Of a stretch of 64,000 bases of DNA, positions 32,650-42,794 are shown one piece after another. The DNA is from Acanthosepion esculentum (Eukaryota > Mollusca > Cephalopoda > Sepiida > Sepiidae), in NCBI GenBank assembly GCA_964036315.1, contig OZ038488.1, positions 68,804,842-68,868,841 of the forward strand. Reading direction: 5' to 3'. Under the pieces are notes generated by a model. That model searched no databases. It saw nothing but the letters and a program-made list of their open reading frames with translations, and was not told the DNA's origin. Numbering within the stretch: the first letter of the stretch is position 1; each line of letters starts with the position of its first letter. The position numbers were made by a program, and so were the translations under genes.

Positions 32650-32962
32650 TTTACGTAATTCATCGAGTCTAGAAGAATCCTCTACAGAAACCAATGGACG
32701 TTTCGTCCTATTTGGGACTTCATCAGCCGTGCGCATCCACTACCGATAGTCGAACCCGGACAGTTACAATACAACGCGAGCGTCATACCACTGGACCAGC
32801 GGGCCTCGGTAACAAAGAAGAAACTGACTAGAGTCGATATAACGCGGCTACTCACTAAATTCCGTGGTGATACTCCTCTAAGTATTCGAAATCCAACGGA
32901 TTGTGCCCCAAGAACCACGTCTTCTTTCCCCAAGCCGCTCCCTCCAGCGCATTAGAAACTAT
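32650..32962 (-). mobile_element. Ribozyme-bearing tRNA-promoter element, copy A
   Basis: On the minus strand: a 5' region with GGCTTGGGGAAAG and TCCGTTGG, a tRNA-like part GGCCCGCTGGTCCAGTGG (A box) and CCGGGTTCGACTATCGG (B box), then TAGTGGATGCGCACGG and a hammerhead-like core (32,695-32,735), then AGACTCGATGAATTACG. Same order as copies B (40.6 kb) and C (63.3 kb). It ends in (TA)n(GT)n. Not flanked by the direct repeat seen in B and C. Confidence 0.8.
32695..32735 (-). ncRNA. Hammerhead-like motif, partly eroded
   Basis: CTGATGA, an extra A, stem GTCC-CAAATA-GGAC, GAAACGTC. Catalytic bases and a GTC site are present. Helix I (GCACGG against CATTGG) no longer pairs well, so activity is doubtful. 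The core is very like the Schistosoma Sm-alpha hammerhead as I remember it. Confidence 0.65.
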
Positions 32963-33001
32963 ATATATATATGTGTGTGTGAGTGTGTTGTTGTTGGTGG
33001 T

Positions 33002-33057
<56 letters not shown>

Positions 33058-33070
33058 TGTGTGCGCGTGC
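32963..33070. repeat. (TA)n(GT)n microsatellite
   Basis: GT run of about 27 units at 33,003-33,056. Confidence 0.95.
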
Positions 33071-33441
33071 GCGAAGTGCATTTCAGGTTTGACATTTATT
33101 AATTTCAAATAAGTACAAAACTCTAATCTCCTTCAAAGTAGGGTCGTCTGACTTCAGTCGTGGCCACCGATACAGAAGGCCTACTCGATAGTGATGTGAC
33201 GTCACAAATGTAGTCCATGCAGGGAAACAGACAGTAATCATAATGTAACGAAAAATTGTAAGAAAAAATTGGTTTTAGAAAGCTTTTTAAAAATACATTT
33301 ATAAAAGAAACAGAATTGGATTTTATACAGAACTTTATTTCATTAATTTAAAAAAAAATAACCGATAAGATAAAAAATGTTTTTGCTGAATGTTTTGTTA
33401 AAGTAGAGAAATTAAACATCATGTTAGATTTCATTAAATTT

Positions 33442-34140
33442 TAAAGACTGAAATTCGTTCATTATTTTATTTGTTTCCAATTTGAAAACATTTTTAAAAT
33501 CATAATCAGTATTGTTTTAATTTGCATGTTTTTATCTTAATTTTAGTAATTATTCTGTAAAGTTACAATATCGTAAGTATTAAATGATTATTATTCTTAC
33601 ACTACAGCAACAACTCAATTATGAATTAGGAAACAAAGAAAGAGACGAGCAAATTACAAGTAAATTATAAATAAGATACAAATAAACTAAATACAAGAAA
33701 GTAAATAAATTTGATACAAAAAAGAGATTTAAAATTCAAATAATACTTATAGAAAAGTAGGTTACAGACAGACAATTTTAAGACTGAAATTCGTTCATGA
33801 TTTTAATTGTTTCACATTTGAAATCTTTTCATAAATCATGTTTTAATTTGCATGTTTTTATTTCAATTTTAATAATTATTCTGTAAAGTTACAATTTTTG
33901 TAATCATTAAGAGATTATTACTCAAATACAGTAACAACTGAATTATGAATTAGTGAACAAACAATAATTAAATAAACAAATCATAATTAAATGATGAATG
34001 AATAAAATAATTATGATGAATAAATAAGACAAACATAAATAAGAAACAAATAAATACAAACAAGCAAATAAATTAGATACAAACAATAGATAGATTTAAA
34101 AATCAAATAATACTTTCAGAAAAATAGGTTACTGATACAA
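33442..34140 (+). repeat. Tandem duplication of about 340 bp, AT-rich
   Basis: GACTGAAATTCGTTCAT, TTTTAATTTGCATGTTTTTAT, TAATTATTCTGTAAAGTTAC, AACTSAATTATGAATTAG and CAAATAATACTT occur in the same order from 33,448 and from 33,783. Copies differ by many substitutions and an (AATA)-rich expansion. Confidence 0.85.
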
Positions 34141-34311
34141 AATTTAGCTGAATGTTTGGAGTTTTCTTTTATTGCTTAACTTGTTACTTGTAATATTATT
34201 ATTTTCCCTAGTACAAAAATTATTTAAAAGAGCGTTTGTAGAGCGCCAGATAAATATATTGTGTATTTTTTTCTATATTGTGACCCTCATCACAAGTGTC
34301 AACATCAAAAA

Positions 34312-34625
34312 GAAGCTGATCATCTGCCAAAACATTCAATGTTATATGCATGGCTAATTTTCTTTGATTTACTGAATGAAGAAAAGAATGATTTTTTTAT
34401 CAGTTTATCAATGACTACATAATTATAGAGAACAAAATTTATAGTTTTATCATTAGCATATAGGAGAGAACCTCTATTAATCCCCTGAATATAGCTGCTT
34501 ATTTCAGGTATTTCTTCCATATTATCTTTTACACTTCCAGATATTAAATCTTTGCAACTATTGCATTTAATTTTCTTAAAAACTGCATTACAGCAATAAC
34601 CTGCTAAGTATAGTATTACAGGTAG
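34312..34625 (-). pseudogene. P-element/THAP9-like transposase C-terminal fragment
   Basis: Continuous minus-strand frame: PVILYLAGYCCNAVFKKIKC, NSCKDLISGSV, then IPEISSYIQGINRGSLLYAN, DKTINFVLYNYVVIDKLIKK. The pattern Y-x-A-G-Y ... K-I-x-C-x-x-C-x-x-L ... N-R-G-x-L-x-x-x-x is typical of the C-terminus of P-type transposases. About 100 codons with no internal stop after 34,520. No catalytic domain nearby; no TIR found. Confidence 0.5.
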
Positions 34626-34636
34626 AACTTCAACTT

Positions 34637-34640
<4 letters not shown>

Positions 34641-34668
<28 letters not shown>
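34641..34668. repeat. (TA)n microsatellite
   Basis: TA run leading directly into the left palindrome arm. Confidence 0.9.
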
Positions 34669-34673
<5 letters not shown>

Positions 34674-34913
34674 TATAATAATATTTTTAGTTTTTAAAAA
34701 TATGATTCCTCCGCTACATAAGAGTTCTCATGTTTCAAAAGCGAGAGCCGAGACCCCTAACATAATTTTTTAAGTTATGGAGAGTTAAGGCTCTTAACTC
34801 TCCATAACTTAAAAAATTATGTTAGGGGTCTCGGCTCTCGCTTTTGAAACATGAGAACTCTTATGTAGCGGAGGAATCATATTTTTAAAAACTAAAAATA
34901 TTATTATAATATA
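34669..34913. repeat. Perfect palindrome, two 121-bp arms, 3-bp spacer
   Basis: Left arm 34,669-34,789 and right arm 34,793-34,913 are reverse complements (spot-checked along the length), spacer GCT. Part of the arm (ATATGATTCCTCCGCTACAT, AAGAGTTCTCATGTTTCA) is present once at 55,409-55,444. Confidence 0.9.
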
Positions 34914-35019
34914 AGCTCTACTTCTGTATGGAGCACTGTCCTTTTGAAAATAAAGCTAAATATTAAGGAACACCGGATTATCTACCTAACGTGTTCTTTC
35001 CTATTTCACTGCACACCTG

Positions 35020-35030
<11 letters not shown>
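34914..35030 (+). repeat. Dispersed repeat shared with 55,445-55,558
   Basis: GCTCTACTTCTGTATGGAGC, AGCACTGTC, CCGGATTATCTACCTAACGT and GTTCTTTCCTATTT in the same order at 55.4 kb. Here it continues from the palindrome; there it continues directly from the single arm sequence. Confidence 0.8.

Positions 35031-35092
<62 letters not shown>
35031..35092. repeat. (TA)n microsatellite
   Basis: Pure TA run after CATACATATATACATATA. Confidence 0.95.
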
Positions 35093-35097
<5 letters not shown>

Positions 35098-35468
35098 ATT
35101 AATAGATTGAAAATAAAATACAAAAAAAAATTCATATATATATATATATAATTTATTTTTTCGCTCTTTTTTATATATATGATGATGATTGCTATTATAT
35201 TGGCTTATTTTAGATGATGACGATATAAATTTTAATTTCATTTCAATGTATTTCACTAGCTGTCACTTGAACTTCCCCCACACCCTGCTCACTGTGCTGA
35301 CACCATGCTTCTCCTTTTTCTTTTCCCCACCCCTATCTTCAATAATATAAACCCCCAGGAAAACTTTCTAGGTCAAGTAATTTAGACATTTACTTCCTGT
35401 TCTCTTGTGATTTCATTTTAAAATAATTTTGAACACATTGTCTGGATAAATTTAAACCATTTTGTAAT

Positions 35469-35526
35469 TTTGGTCTGATGAGGCAGATCTTAAAAACTTA
35501 TCTGTCGAAATATATTTATTACCGAA
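35469..35526 (+). ncRNA. Hammerhead ribozyme, complete type I fold
   Basis: Helix I strand TTTGGT (35,469-35,474); core CTGATGA (35,475-35,481); helix II GGCAGAT/ATCTGTC, 7 bp with one G-U, loop of 11; GAAA (35,507-35,510); helix III ATA/TAT with loop TATT; predicted cleavage after 35,520 (ATT); helix I strand ACCGAA (35,521-35,526), six pairs including one U-G. No core base is missing. No Penelope coding sequence adjoins it; a (CA)n(TA)n array follows 45 bp downstream. Penelope origin is inferred from similarity to the other ribozyme repeats here. Confidence 0.75.
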
Positions 35527-35567
35527 TTCTTCGATAATGTCTTAAGTTTTTACATCTTTTTACATAT

Positions 35568-35568
<1 letters not shown>

Positions 35569-35633
<65 letters not shown>
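35569..35633. repeat. (CA)n(TA)n microsatellite
   Basis: CA run passing into TA. Confidence 0.95.
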
Positions 35634-35636
<3 letters not shown>

Positions 35637-35639
35637 GCA

Positions 35640-37060
35640 CCACCACTGATTTATTAAAAATTAGCATGCCATAATGAAAAAGTGCCCTAAACTTAATAAA
35701 AACAATGTATTATCACCAAAATTGTTATTATTAAGAGGAAAGATCAAAAGATTTTTGATCATTAAATTATATTTTTTATTTTTAGAAAGTTCGAAATTTG
35801 GGTTAAAAATCTTGTTTTTTACGTCAGCACAGTTATCAGAAATTAATATAGGAAATTATAATCTTTTTACGATGAAAAACACATTGGTTTAGAAACTCTT
35901 GCAAAAATCAAATAATTGTCGTATTTTAATGAAACTGTCAGTGAATTAAATTATTTTCGAAATAATTTTTTAGAAAATCTTGGTAATTTTTTTACGTCTT
36001 TTACCCACTACTTATTCAATTTTATGAAATTTCGAGAAATTAAATCTTGTGCTACTTAATGTTTTATTATTCAAAAGCAGAACTACTTGGAGAATTTAAA
36101 TCATCAACTTCTTTTTGCAAAAATAGAAAGACCGGTTACCGGAAATCTCTTTTGAATCTTAAAATAAAAAAATGCAATAAAACTGTGACATTATTTAATT
36201 AAAAGCTTTTAATTGCTTTTAGGAATCAAATATATTATACACACTATTATGTTATGAAGAAAAATTTTCAATGAACAATGTATTTTTACAAAAATTGTTC
36301 TTATTTTTTTAAAGATTTTAGTTAGAATAATTTATAAAGTTTTAAATCTTTTAAATTTCTGCATTAATTTGTGCTGGTGAACTGATATTGTTATTAAGTA
36401 AAATCTATATTAACTAATCATAAATGGGAAAGCTTAGTATAATTCCAGACAATTTAAGTTAGTTTTGAAATAGACCAGTGTATTTTGCTCATTGTAAATA
36501 TTAAATTCAATCTCTTAGCTTGAAATTAAAACCAAAATAAAAGCTTAAAAAGAGATTTTCATTATTTAAAAAAATCATATTAAGCCTTAGGTATCCCGAT
36601 ATGCAGTGAACATACGAATAAACACAGCATAGTGACTGTTCATTTCATGCGAAACGATTGTATAGCTCTTGGTTTTTGCTCTTTTCCTGCTAGTAACATT
36701 ACTTTTTTAAGAGGGGATAGGTATTTTGGGTCACACCAAGATTTTGTATTCTTGTATATATATATATATATAATCATTTATTTAAATATTATAACATAAA
36801 TATGTTATAAAATCTCTACAAAAACAGCCATTTTGTTTCAATACTCCCAGTGTCTTATCAAGTGATGATGTTGAATGTAGAATAAATCTTAAGACTATCA
36901 AAATGAAAGCATTATTCGTACACCTCTCCTTTTGAGCTGACTTCTAGCCTTTTCTCGGCGTCTGTTTATTCTTAGCAAAGTAAATTTTATTATGACGGGT
37001 AGGATAATTCCTTCTTATTACGTGTACTATATTTTCTTGTCATCACGGATAGGATAACTG
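35640..37060. other. No gene seen; AT-rich
   Basis: A 72-codon frame (35,674-35,892) has no motif. Short direct repeat near 36,990-37,065: TGACGGGTAGGATAATTSCTTC-like and CACGGATAGGATAACTGCTTCC. Confidence 0.4.
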
Positions 37061-37065
37061 CTTCC

Positions 37066-37105
37066 TCTTCCTCTCTCTCTCTCCCCCTCTCTCTCTCTCT
37101 CCATA

Positions 37106-37166
<61 letters not shown>
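37066..37166. repeat. (CT)n and (TA)n microsatellites
   Basis: CTCTCTCCCC tract to about 37,101, then TA to 37,166. Confidence 0.95.
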
Positions 37167-37172
<6 letters not shown>

Positions 37173-37548
37173 AAAATGTGGAAAAGACAAAGCAAAATCC
37201 GAATATGTGAGTTTACTGTTTTTTATTTTGTTTTTGTTTTTTGTTTTTCTGTCGACGTCAGACGTTTCGGTCAAATAGACCTTCATCAGGACATGGTTAA
37301 TGGAGACATATTTATATTAAATTTAAGTTAAATGAAGAGATGATATATACAGGAATAGTCAGAAACAGAAAAACTGAAATTCTAAAGTCAGAGTGTTCTT
37401 TCTTGGATTCGGATACGCTGGCGCCGCGTGGGCGGCGCTGCGAAAACCTGCTCCCAGGGAAGACAGAAAAACAAAAAACAAAAACAAAATAAAAAACAGT
37501 AAACTCACATATTCGGATTTTGCTTTGTCTTTTCCACATTTTCATCAT
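37167..37548. repeat. 87-bp inverted repeat flanking a hammerhead-containing centre
   Basis: 37,167-37,253 is the reverse complement of 37,462-37,548 with no mismatch seen (GACAGAAAAACAAAAAAC ... CACATTTTCATCAT). On the minus strand the left copy is preceded by a hammerhead; the right copy (plus strand) begins at the same GACAG that would be the first base after cleavage. The centre also holds hairpin GCGCCGC-CCAC-GCGGCGC (about 37,419-37,437). Confidence 0.85.
37250..37293 (-). ncRNA. Hammerhead ribozyme motif with one extra A
   Basis: Minus strand: helix I TGTC/GACA; CTGATGA; one unpaired A; helix II GGTC-TATTT-GACC; GAA; helix III ACGT-CTG-ACGT; cleavage after C (GTC) at the base opposite 37,254. 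All conserved core bases are present. The A between A9 and helix II may lower or abolish activity. Confidence 0.65.
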
Positions 37549-37577
37549 ACCGTCGGATCTACATCCACATATTTCCT

Positions 37578-37615
<38 letters not shown>

Positions 37616-38165
37616 TGCCTGAACAAATGCCCTATTTCTATTCAGCCAGTGACGTGAAAATAATTTAAAGGATGTAAGCATTTAAACATGGTCATGGCGA
37701 CCTGCTGAATTTCATTTCATGCATTTTTATGGGAACGAAGTGTATTTAATATAACTTTGAACGCCACATAATCTTTGGTAACGAGACGATATTTTTGACT
37801 GAATCTTCTGAGATATCTTTTAGGAGTGTCGCTGACGAATCCGAAGCTGCTTTCGTCATTAAATGTGTCCCTTGTGAAACGAAATCTTTGTCTTTATAAT
37901 ATTAGACAACCTGGCGCCGGTTATTCATTCCCAATTCGCAACTCGCCAAACTTGATGCCTGCATGAATGCATCTAGAGATTTGCTGATAACAGAGCATTT
38001 TCGGCTAAAACAGTTGCGCATCTTTAAGTTGTACGTTAGGTGCTAACAAGTTGTTGGTCCAACCCACTTCCCAAAATCTGGCCAAACATTAGACATTTGT
38101 TAATCCTCTCTTGGTCGGTCCGAGAACTTTTCAGTAATCACTCGTACATTTATATTATTATATTA
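37549..38165. other. No gene seen
   Basis: (TA)n at 37,580-37,611, then unassigned sequence. Confidence 0.4.
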
Positions 38166-38169
38166 CTTC

Positions 38170-38400
38170 TTTCTAACTATTAAGATTTTCCCCTAGCTAT
38201 GGGTTAAGTAGCAGAGCAGACAGGACTCACTAACCGTGGTTGGTAGCCAGTATAAGAGAATGGTAATTCAAAAACTTTATTTTGCACTGGTGGGGCACAC
38301 ACTTGAACTGTAACTAACTGTTGCCTTATAAACGACAGGGTGTCTCGGTGGGTGTTGAAGAAATAAACATGGGCCTGAGCAGATAGGCACGCTTGAAAAG
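38170..38400 (+). mobile_element. SINE-1-like tail fragment
   Basis: CCCCTAGCTATGGGTTAAGTAGCAG, then GGTTGGTAGCCAGT, resembles the SINE-1 body; the end GTGGGTGTTGAAGAAATAAA resembles 8,740-8,757. Weak. (Run shown in pieces: CCCCTAGCTATGGGT and AAGTAGCAG.). Confidence 0.35.
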
Positions 38401-38716
38401 GAACAGTCATACTGAAGATGAGGAAATATATGGATTTGCAGTATGCCTTGAAGTGGCTACAGTTCTAATGATGAGGTTTTATTCAGAACAGAATGCGTGG
38501 AAAATGAATGCTTTTCATGTAAATTTACCGCCATGTGCTTTGTTTTGTAAACAAAAACTTATTTTGACTGATAATTTGACGATTTTGAAACAACACCGTT
38601 CTTATTTCGAACGTCCGAGTCAAAACGACATTCCACCTTGTAAAAGCAAAGTTTTTAAAATTTATTTAAAGGCACCAGAGACAATGCACAAAAAAGAACA
38701 CTTTTTTTGCTTTTAA
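38393..38716 (+). other. Open frame of 107 codons, unrecognised
   Basis: Met at 38,393, stop at 38,716. Contains several Cys but no recognisable domain, and no flanking splice-like or repeat evidence. Could be chance. Confidence 0.2.
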
Positions 38717-38994
38717 CTGCTTAATTTTAACACGCGACTAATATACACAAAAAAGTCGCTTTTCTTCATGAATTCTTAGTGAACAACGTATTCCTGTTAT
38801 TATGGATGTGCCTTTCTCCGTTTATTGTTTCTTTTTCTCTTATAATATCGACAAACCAACCGTCTCACCCTATCATAATGCATGCTCAGCAGAGCAGACT
38901 CTTTAACACCAAAAACATTCTTCCATCTCTTCAGCACGCACACATAACTTGAACGCTACTCACACAAGCCCGTCTTGTTCATGTCTGTTCTCAT

Positions 38995-38999
<5 letters not shown>

Positions 39000-39047
<48 letters not shown>
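39000..39047. repeat. (TA)n microsatellite
   Basis: Pure TA run. Confidence 0.95.
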
Positions 39048-39048
<1 letters not shown>

Positions 39049-39181
39049 CCTTACCAGGTTAGGTTGCCTTGACCTGAAAAAAAATACTTGATGTTATCTG
39101 GAATTTGTGGGTTACCTGAAATTTTTTAGTTTTTTCCTTCAAGAGTTTTTGTCGTCATTTTGCTGTTAAGTTTTTGTCATT

Positions 39182-39244
<63 letters not shown>

Positions 39245-39699
39245 CTTTCTTTATCGATTTCATTTTCCTTTCTCATCATCTTTTTCTCTTCTTTTTATTT
39301 TCTCTTTCTTGCTCCTTCTCCTTCTCTCACTTATTCTTTCCGTTTTTTCTCCTTCTTTCGCAGTCTCTTTCACTTTATCTTTCTTTGTCTTTCCCCCTTT
39401 TTCTTAATCTCAGCCTCTCTCTCTCTCTCTCTCATCCCTTCTAGCTCTCTCAACATATGTATGTATGTGTGTTTGTGTGTGTGTGTGTGTGTGCGTGTGT
39501 GTGTGTGGCTTTGTATTTAATGAGAGAGAGAGAGAGAGAGAGAAATTTCTTTTATTTCATCTGCAATCCTTCCAGTTAAAATATTTATCTTTCCTTTTTT
39601 ATTCCCTCCTATCAATTTCACCATCATTCGAACGCCCGCCCTGCCCCTCTCTCTGGTATATATATATATGTGTGTGCGTGTATGTGTGTGTGTTTGTAT

Positions 39700-39789
<90 letters not shown>

Positions 39790-39791
39790 CT

Positions 39792-39842
<51 letters not shown>
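39182..39842. repeat. Microsatellite cluster: (TC)n, (TA)n, (TG)n, (GA)n
   Basis: (TC)n(TA)n to 39,240; CT-rich 39,250-39,450; (TG)n 39,473-39,507; (GA)n 39,522-39,543; then alternating TA and TG blocks 39,656-39,842. Confidence 0.95.
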
Positions 39843-39843
<1 letters not shown>

Positions 39844-39844
39844 C

Positions 39845-40185
39845 TTTTGACCAACTTCTTTCATTTCGTAATCGTTTCAGAGTTAAGATATGTTTGGTTT
39901 CTTTTTTTATTAACTTTCTTTTTTCTCTTTCTTTGTTCCACATATTTTCGTATCGGAATATTAAAAAAAACAGCAAGAAACTTAAACAACGCCTCCTAAA
40001 GTTTCATACCAACTTTCAGACAACATTCAGCGAAACGAATCAAATTAATCCCGAAAAGATTTCAAACTAAATTAACAATATTCAAATGATAAACAAAACT
40101 TCTGCCTGATTCTGTTAGTCTTGTGTCGTTTCTTTTTATTTATTTACCGACTTTATTTTTTTGAATGCTCATTGGAACAGTATCT
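39845..40185. other. No gene seen
   Basis: AT-rich, nothing recognised. Confidence 0.35.
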
Positions 40186-40189
40186 TCTT

Positions 40190-40455
40190 TTATGTGCAGT
40201 GTCCCTTCAGGACGTAGGCGATCATGGCTCTCCACTTCCCCCTATCCCTCGTAGCTCTCAATAAGTTTTGTCCCTTTGCTACTTCTCCCAGACCCTGTTC
40301 TGTCATCCACTTGCTTAATCCCGCTAAGTATGTCACTCCTTGCTTTCCCTTGTCTCTCTTTCCCTCTATCCGCCCTGTGAGTATCAAAATCTCCAAGCCC
40401 TCATTTCTCATTACATGTCCCAGAAATTTTAGCTGCCTCTTCCTGATAAAAAAGT
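40190..40455 (-). pseudogene. LINE-B C-terminus, well preserved
   Basis: Minus strand frame of 73 codons: MRNEGLEILILTGRIEGKRD, KGKQGVTYLAGLSKWMTEQG, LGEVAKGQNLLRATRDRGKW, RAMIAYVLKGHCT, stop. Upstream RRQLKFLGH-type codons precede it in another frame. This copy best shows the family's natural C-terminus. Confidence 0.85.
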
Positions 40456-40553
40456 ATGAGTTTCCTCCCCGTCTGCATCTTCTCTAACACCTCATCATGT
40501 ATTTGTTTCGGACCCGTTAGGTTAATGTTTAAATGTAAATTATCCTCATGTGC

Positions 40554-40570
40554 GCATGCATGCATGCATG

Positions 40571-40627
<57 letters not shown>
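40554..40627. repeat. (ATGC)n(TA)n microsatellite
   Basis: CATG-type tetramers then TA, ending exactly where the ribozyme-element repeat begins. Confidence 0.95.
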
Positions 40628-40630
<3 letters not shown>

Positions 40631-41040
40631 TGATAGAAATTAGGAGGATTTGAGATAATTATAATTAAGTAATTCATCGAGTCTAGAAGAAACCTCAACA
40701 GAATGCGGAAAGCACTCGTCAACAGTGCGCATCCACTACCGAGAATTGAAACCCCGATAGTTACGTTATCAGGCAAACCGCATACCAACTGTTCTAACGG
40801 GCCTCGGTGACGAAGAGATAACGAATCAGACTGGATATAGCGCCGCTCGATCACATATTCCGTGGTGGAACTCATCAAAGTTTCTATTTAACCATAGGAC
40901 TGTGGCCCCACGAGCTACGACTACTATCCCCAAACCTCCCACTCCAGAGCATTAGAAGCCGGTTCAAGCAAGGATATACAAGTGATAGAAATTAGGAGGA
41001 TTTGAGATAATTATAATTAAGTAATTCATCGAGTTTAGTA

Positions 41041-41043
<3 letters not shown>
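40628..41043 (-). mobile_element. Ribozyme-family tRNA-promoter element, copy B (1.1-mer, ribozyme deleted)
   Basis: Direct repeat AAGTGATAGAAATTAGGAGG...ATTCATCGAGT starts at 40,628 and 40,980, giving a 352-bp unit. On the minus strand it has GGGGATAGTAGTCGTAGC, TTCCACCACGGAATATGTGA, the tRNA-like part GGCCCGTTAGAACAGTTGG (A) and GGGGTTTCAATTCTCGG (B), then TAGTGGATGCGCACTGTTG. Compared with copy C about 30 nt are missing right where the hammerhead core should be. A second partial unit and more TA/GA repeats follow. Confidence 0.8.
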
Positions 41044-41139
<96 letters not shown>

Positions 41140-41176
41140 ATATATATATATCTATATATATAATCATCGAGTCTAG

Positions 41177-41208
<32 letters not shown>
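41044..41208. repeat. (TA)n(GA)n(TA)n microsatellites around an ATCATCGAGTCTAGAA fragment
   Basis: TA, then (GA)n 41,086-41,138, TA, a further short piece of the ribozyme element (41,161-41,178), and TA. Confidence 0.9.
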
Positions 41209-41209
41209 C

Positions 41210-41572
41210 GTGTGTAGTCTGGCTTACTTCGGGTTTTTGGTAACTTGGAACAGAATGTGTTCTGTTATAATGCCACCAGGTGTGTCAAAAATTGACTCTA
41301 TGAAGTTTATTGAATATTGAAGTCCATTCTCCTTTTTCGTATAAATAATACTAAATACATAGAAGACAAGGAACGATAGTCAATCGAGTACATTCTCAGC
41401 TTCGTTGTCTTAGCACGTATGGGATACCTCGCTTGGAAAAAGAACCTCGTCCCAAAGACTTATTTTATTGTCAATATTAATTCTCACATTTGTATCCTGC
41501 TAAACTATGACGTAAACGAAGTCATTGAATTTAATGAAATGTGTTATAATTACTTTTGTTCCATACTAGCTT
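41210..41572. other. No gene seen
   Basis: Unassigned; it is the target flank of the next LINE. Confidence 0.35.
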
Positions 41573-41592
41573 AAGCAGGAATTTACAAAATA

Positions 41593-42133
41593 GTTCGGGG
41601 AGGGGACTGCATCACCAACAACGAGGTCCTCTCTCGGACATCTCTCTCCAGTATCGAGGCTACTATCCTTCAACATACCATCCGCCGGGCGGGTCACGTG
41701 TCTAGATTTCATCACACTCGACTCCAACGTATCATCCTGTTTGAAGAACTTGTCAGCGACAAGATGCAACGAGGACGCCCAAATCGACGTTTCAAGGATC
41801 AGTTGAAGACTTCCCTGACGTAGGTCAACCTCGACCCTGAAACCTGGGAAGCCGTTGCTGCAAATCGGCATTCTTGGTGTAGGGCTATCCGAGAGAGGGG
41901 AGCCGAGACTTTCAAGTCGAACCACCAACATGGAGACGTGCTGTCAGGAGGTCCCGACTCGTCCAGCCGCGTTCTCCACTTACATTCCTCTGTGACTCCT
42001 GCTCACGACTCTTCAGGAGTAGGCTGGGCCTTTACACCCATTTCCGCCAGCACCACCAGAGGGGAGAAAGGGAATAAAGAAAGAGGATGACGATCCTGAT
42101 GTTCGGATGCGAGCAGATGCCGACGATAAGTTC
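41593..42133 (+). pseudogene. LINE-D C-terminus with C2H2 finger, 20-bp TSD
   Basis: Flanked by AAGCAGGAATTTACAAAATA at 41,573-41,592 and 42,134-42,153. Plus strand: TNNEVLSRTSLSSIEATILQ, HTIRRAGHVSRFHHTRLQRI, ILFEELVSDKMQRGRPNRRF, KDQLKTSL, WEAVAANRHSWC; then after a frameshift LCDSCSRLFRSRLGLYTHFR and QHH, a C2H2 finger typical of the end of some RTE LINEs. One stop after KTSLT. A 5'-truncated, fairly recent insertion. Confidence 0.85.
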
Positions 42134-42334
42134 AAGCAGGAATTTACAAAATATTCTGTAAAGGTGTCCCAAGAAATACATAGGTGACACTTCTGAAAAT
42201 TTAAATAATTATTATATGAATACATAATGGTTTTACAAAAAAAAAAACTCAGTGTATTGGTCTTCATCATTAAGTTTTAATTAAAAGGGAAAGTAATTTA
42301 TTAAAGCGAAAAAGTATTAATTTTTCCTTTGCTT

Positions 42335-42790
42335 AGCTTTTGGAAGGCACCTTTCGTTATTCCATTGCTCCTTCAGATTTCAGTGTCGGACTTTCCGTCC
42401 GATAGTAAAACATTTCCATGCACTTGTTTATTTTTAGTATCCCCAATTTGTAATTTAAATGTTGAGATGTCCCTTTTGCTGACAACCATGCATTCTATAT
42501 CTTTTTAATTGATATTTAGTCCTTTCTTCACGCTTTCCTTCAGTACCTTCCGTAGGAGTTCTTGTTGTCTTTTTTCTGTATTTGCTATCAACATTGTGTC
42601 ATCTGCATGTTAAGATTATGGCCGCCAATAATGAATCTTGATAGGACTTCTAAGTCACTCAGAATGATCTCACTGTATAGGTTGAATAAGTTTGGTCAAA
42701 AGACGAATCCTTATCTTACACCCCCTTTTATTTTTATATATTTACTGAAGTCATTTTCTATATACATAGGACGCCAAAAATTTAAACGTT
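42335..42790 (-). pseudogene. LINE-B RT-domain fragment
   Basis: Minus strand: IENDFSKYIKIKGGVR then QGFVF-PNLFNLYSEIILSD, LEVLSRFIIGGHNLN and the ADD-equivalent MQMTQC in a shifted frame (RT motif with GVRQG and the catalytic Asp pair). Further on TxxYLG-type sequence. Central rather than terminal part of LINE-B. Confidence 0.7.
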
Positions 42791-42794
42791 TAAT

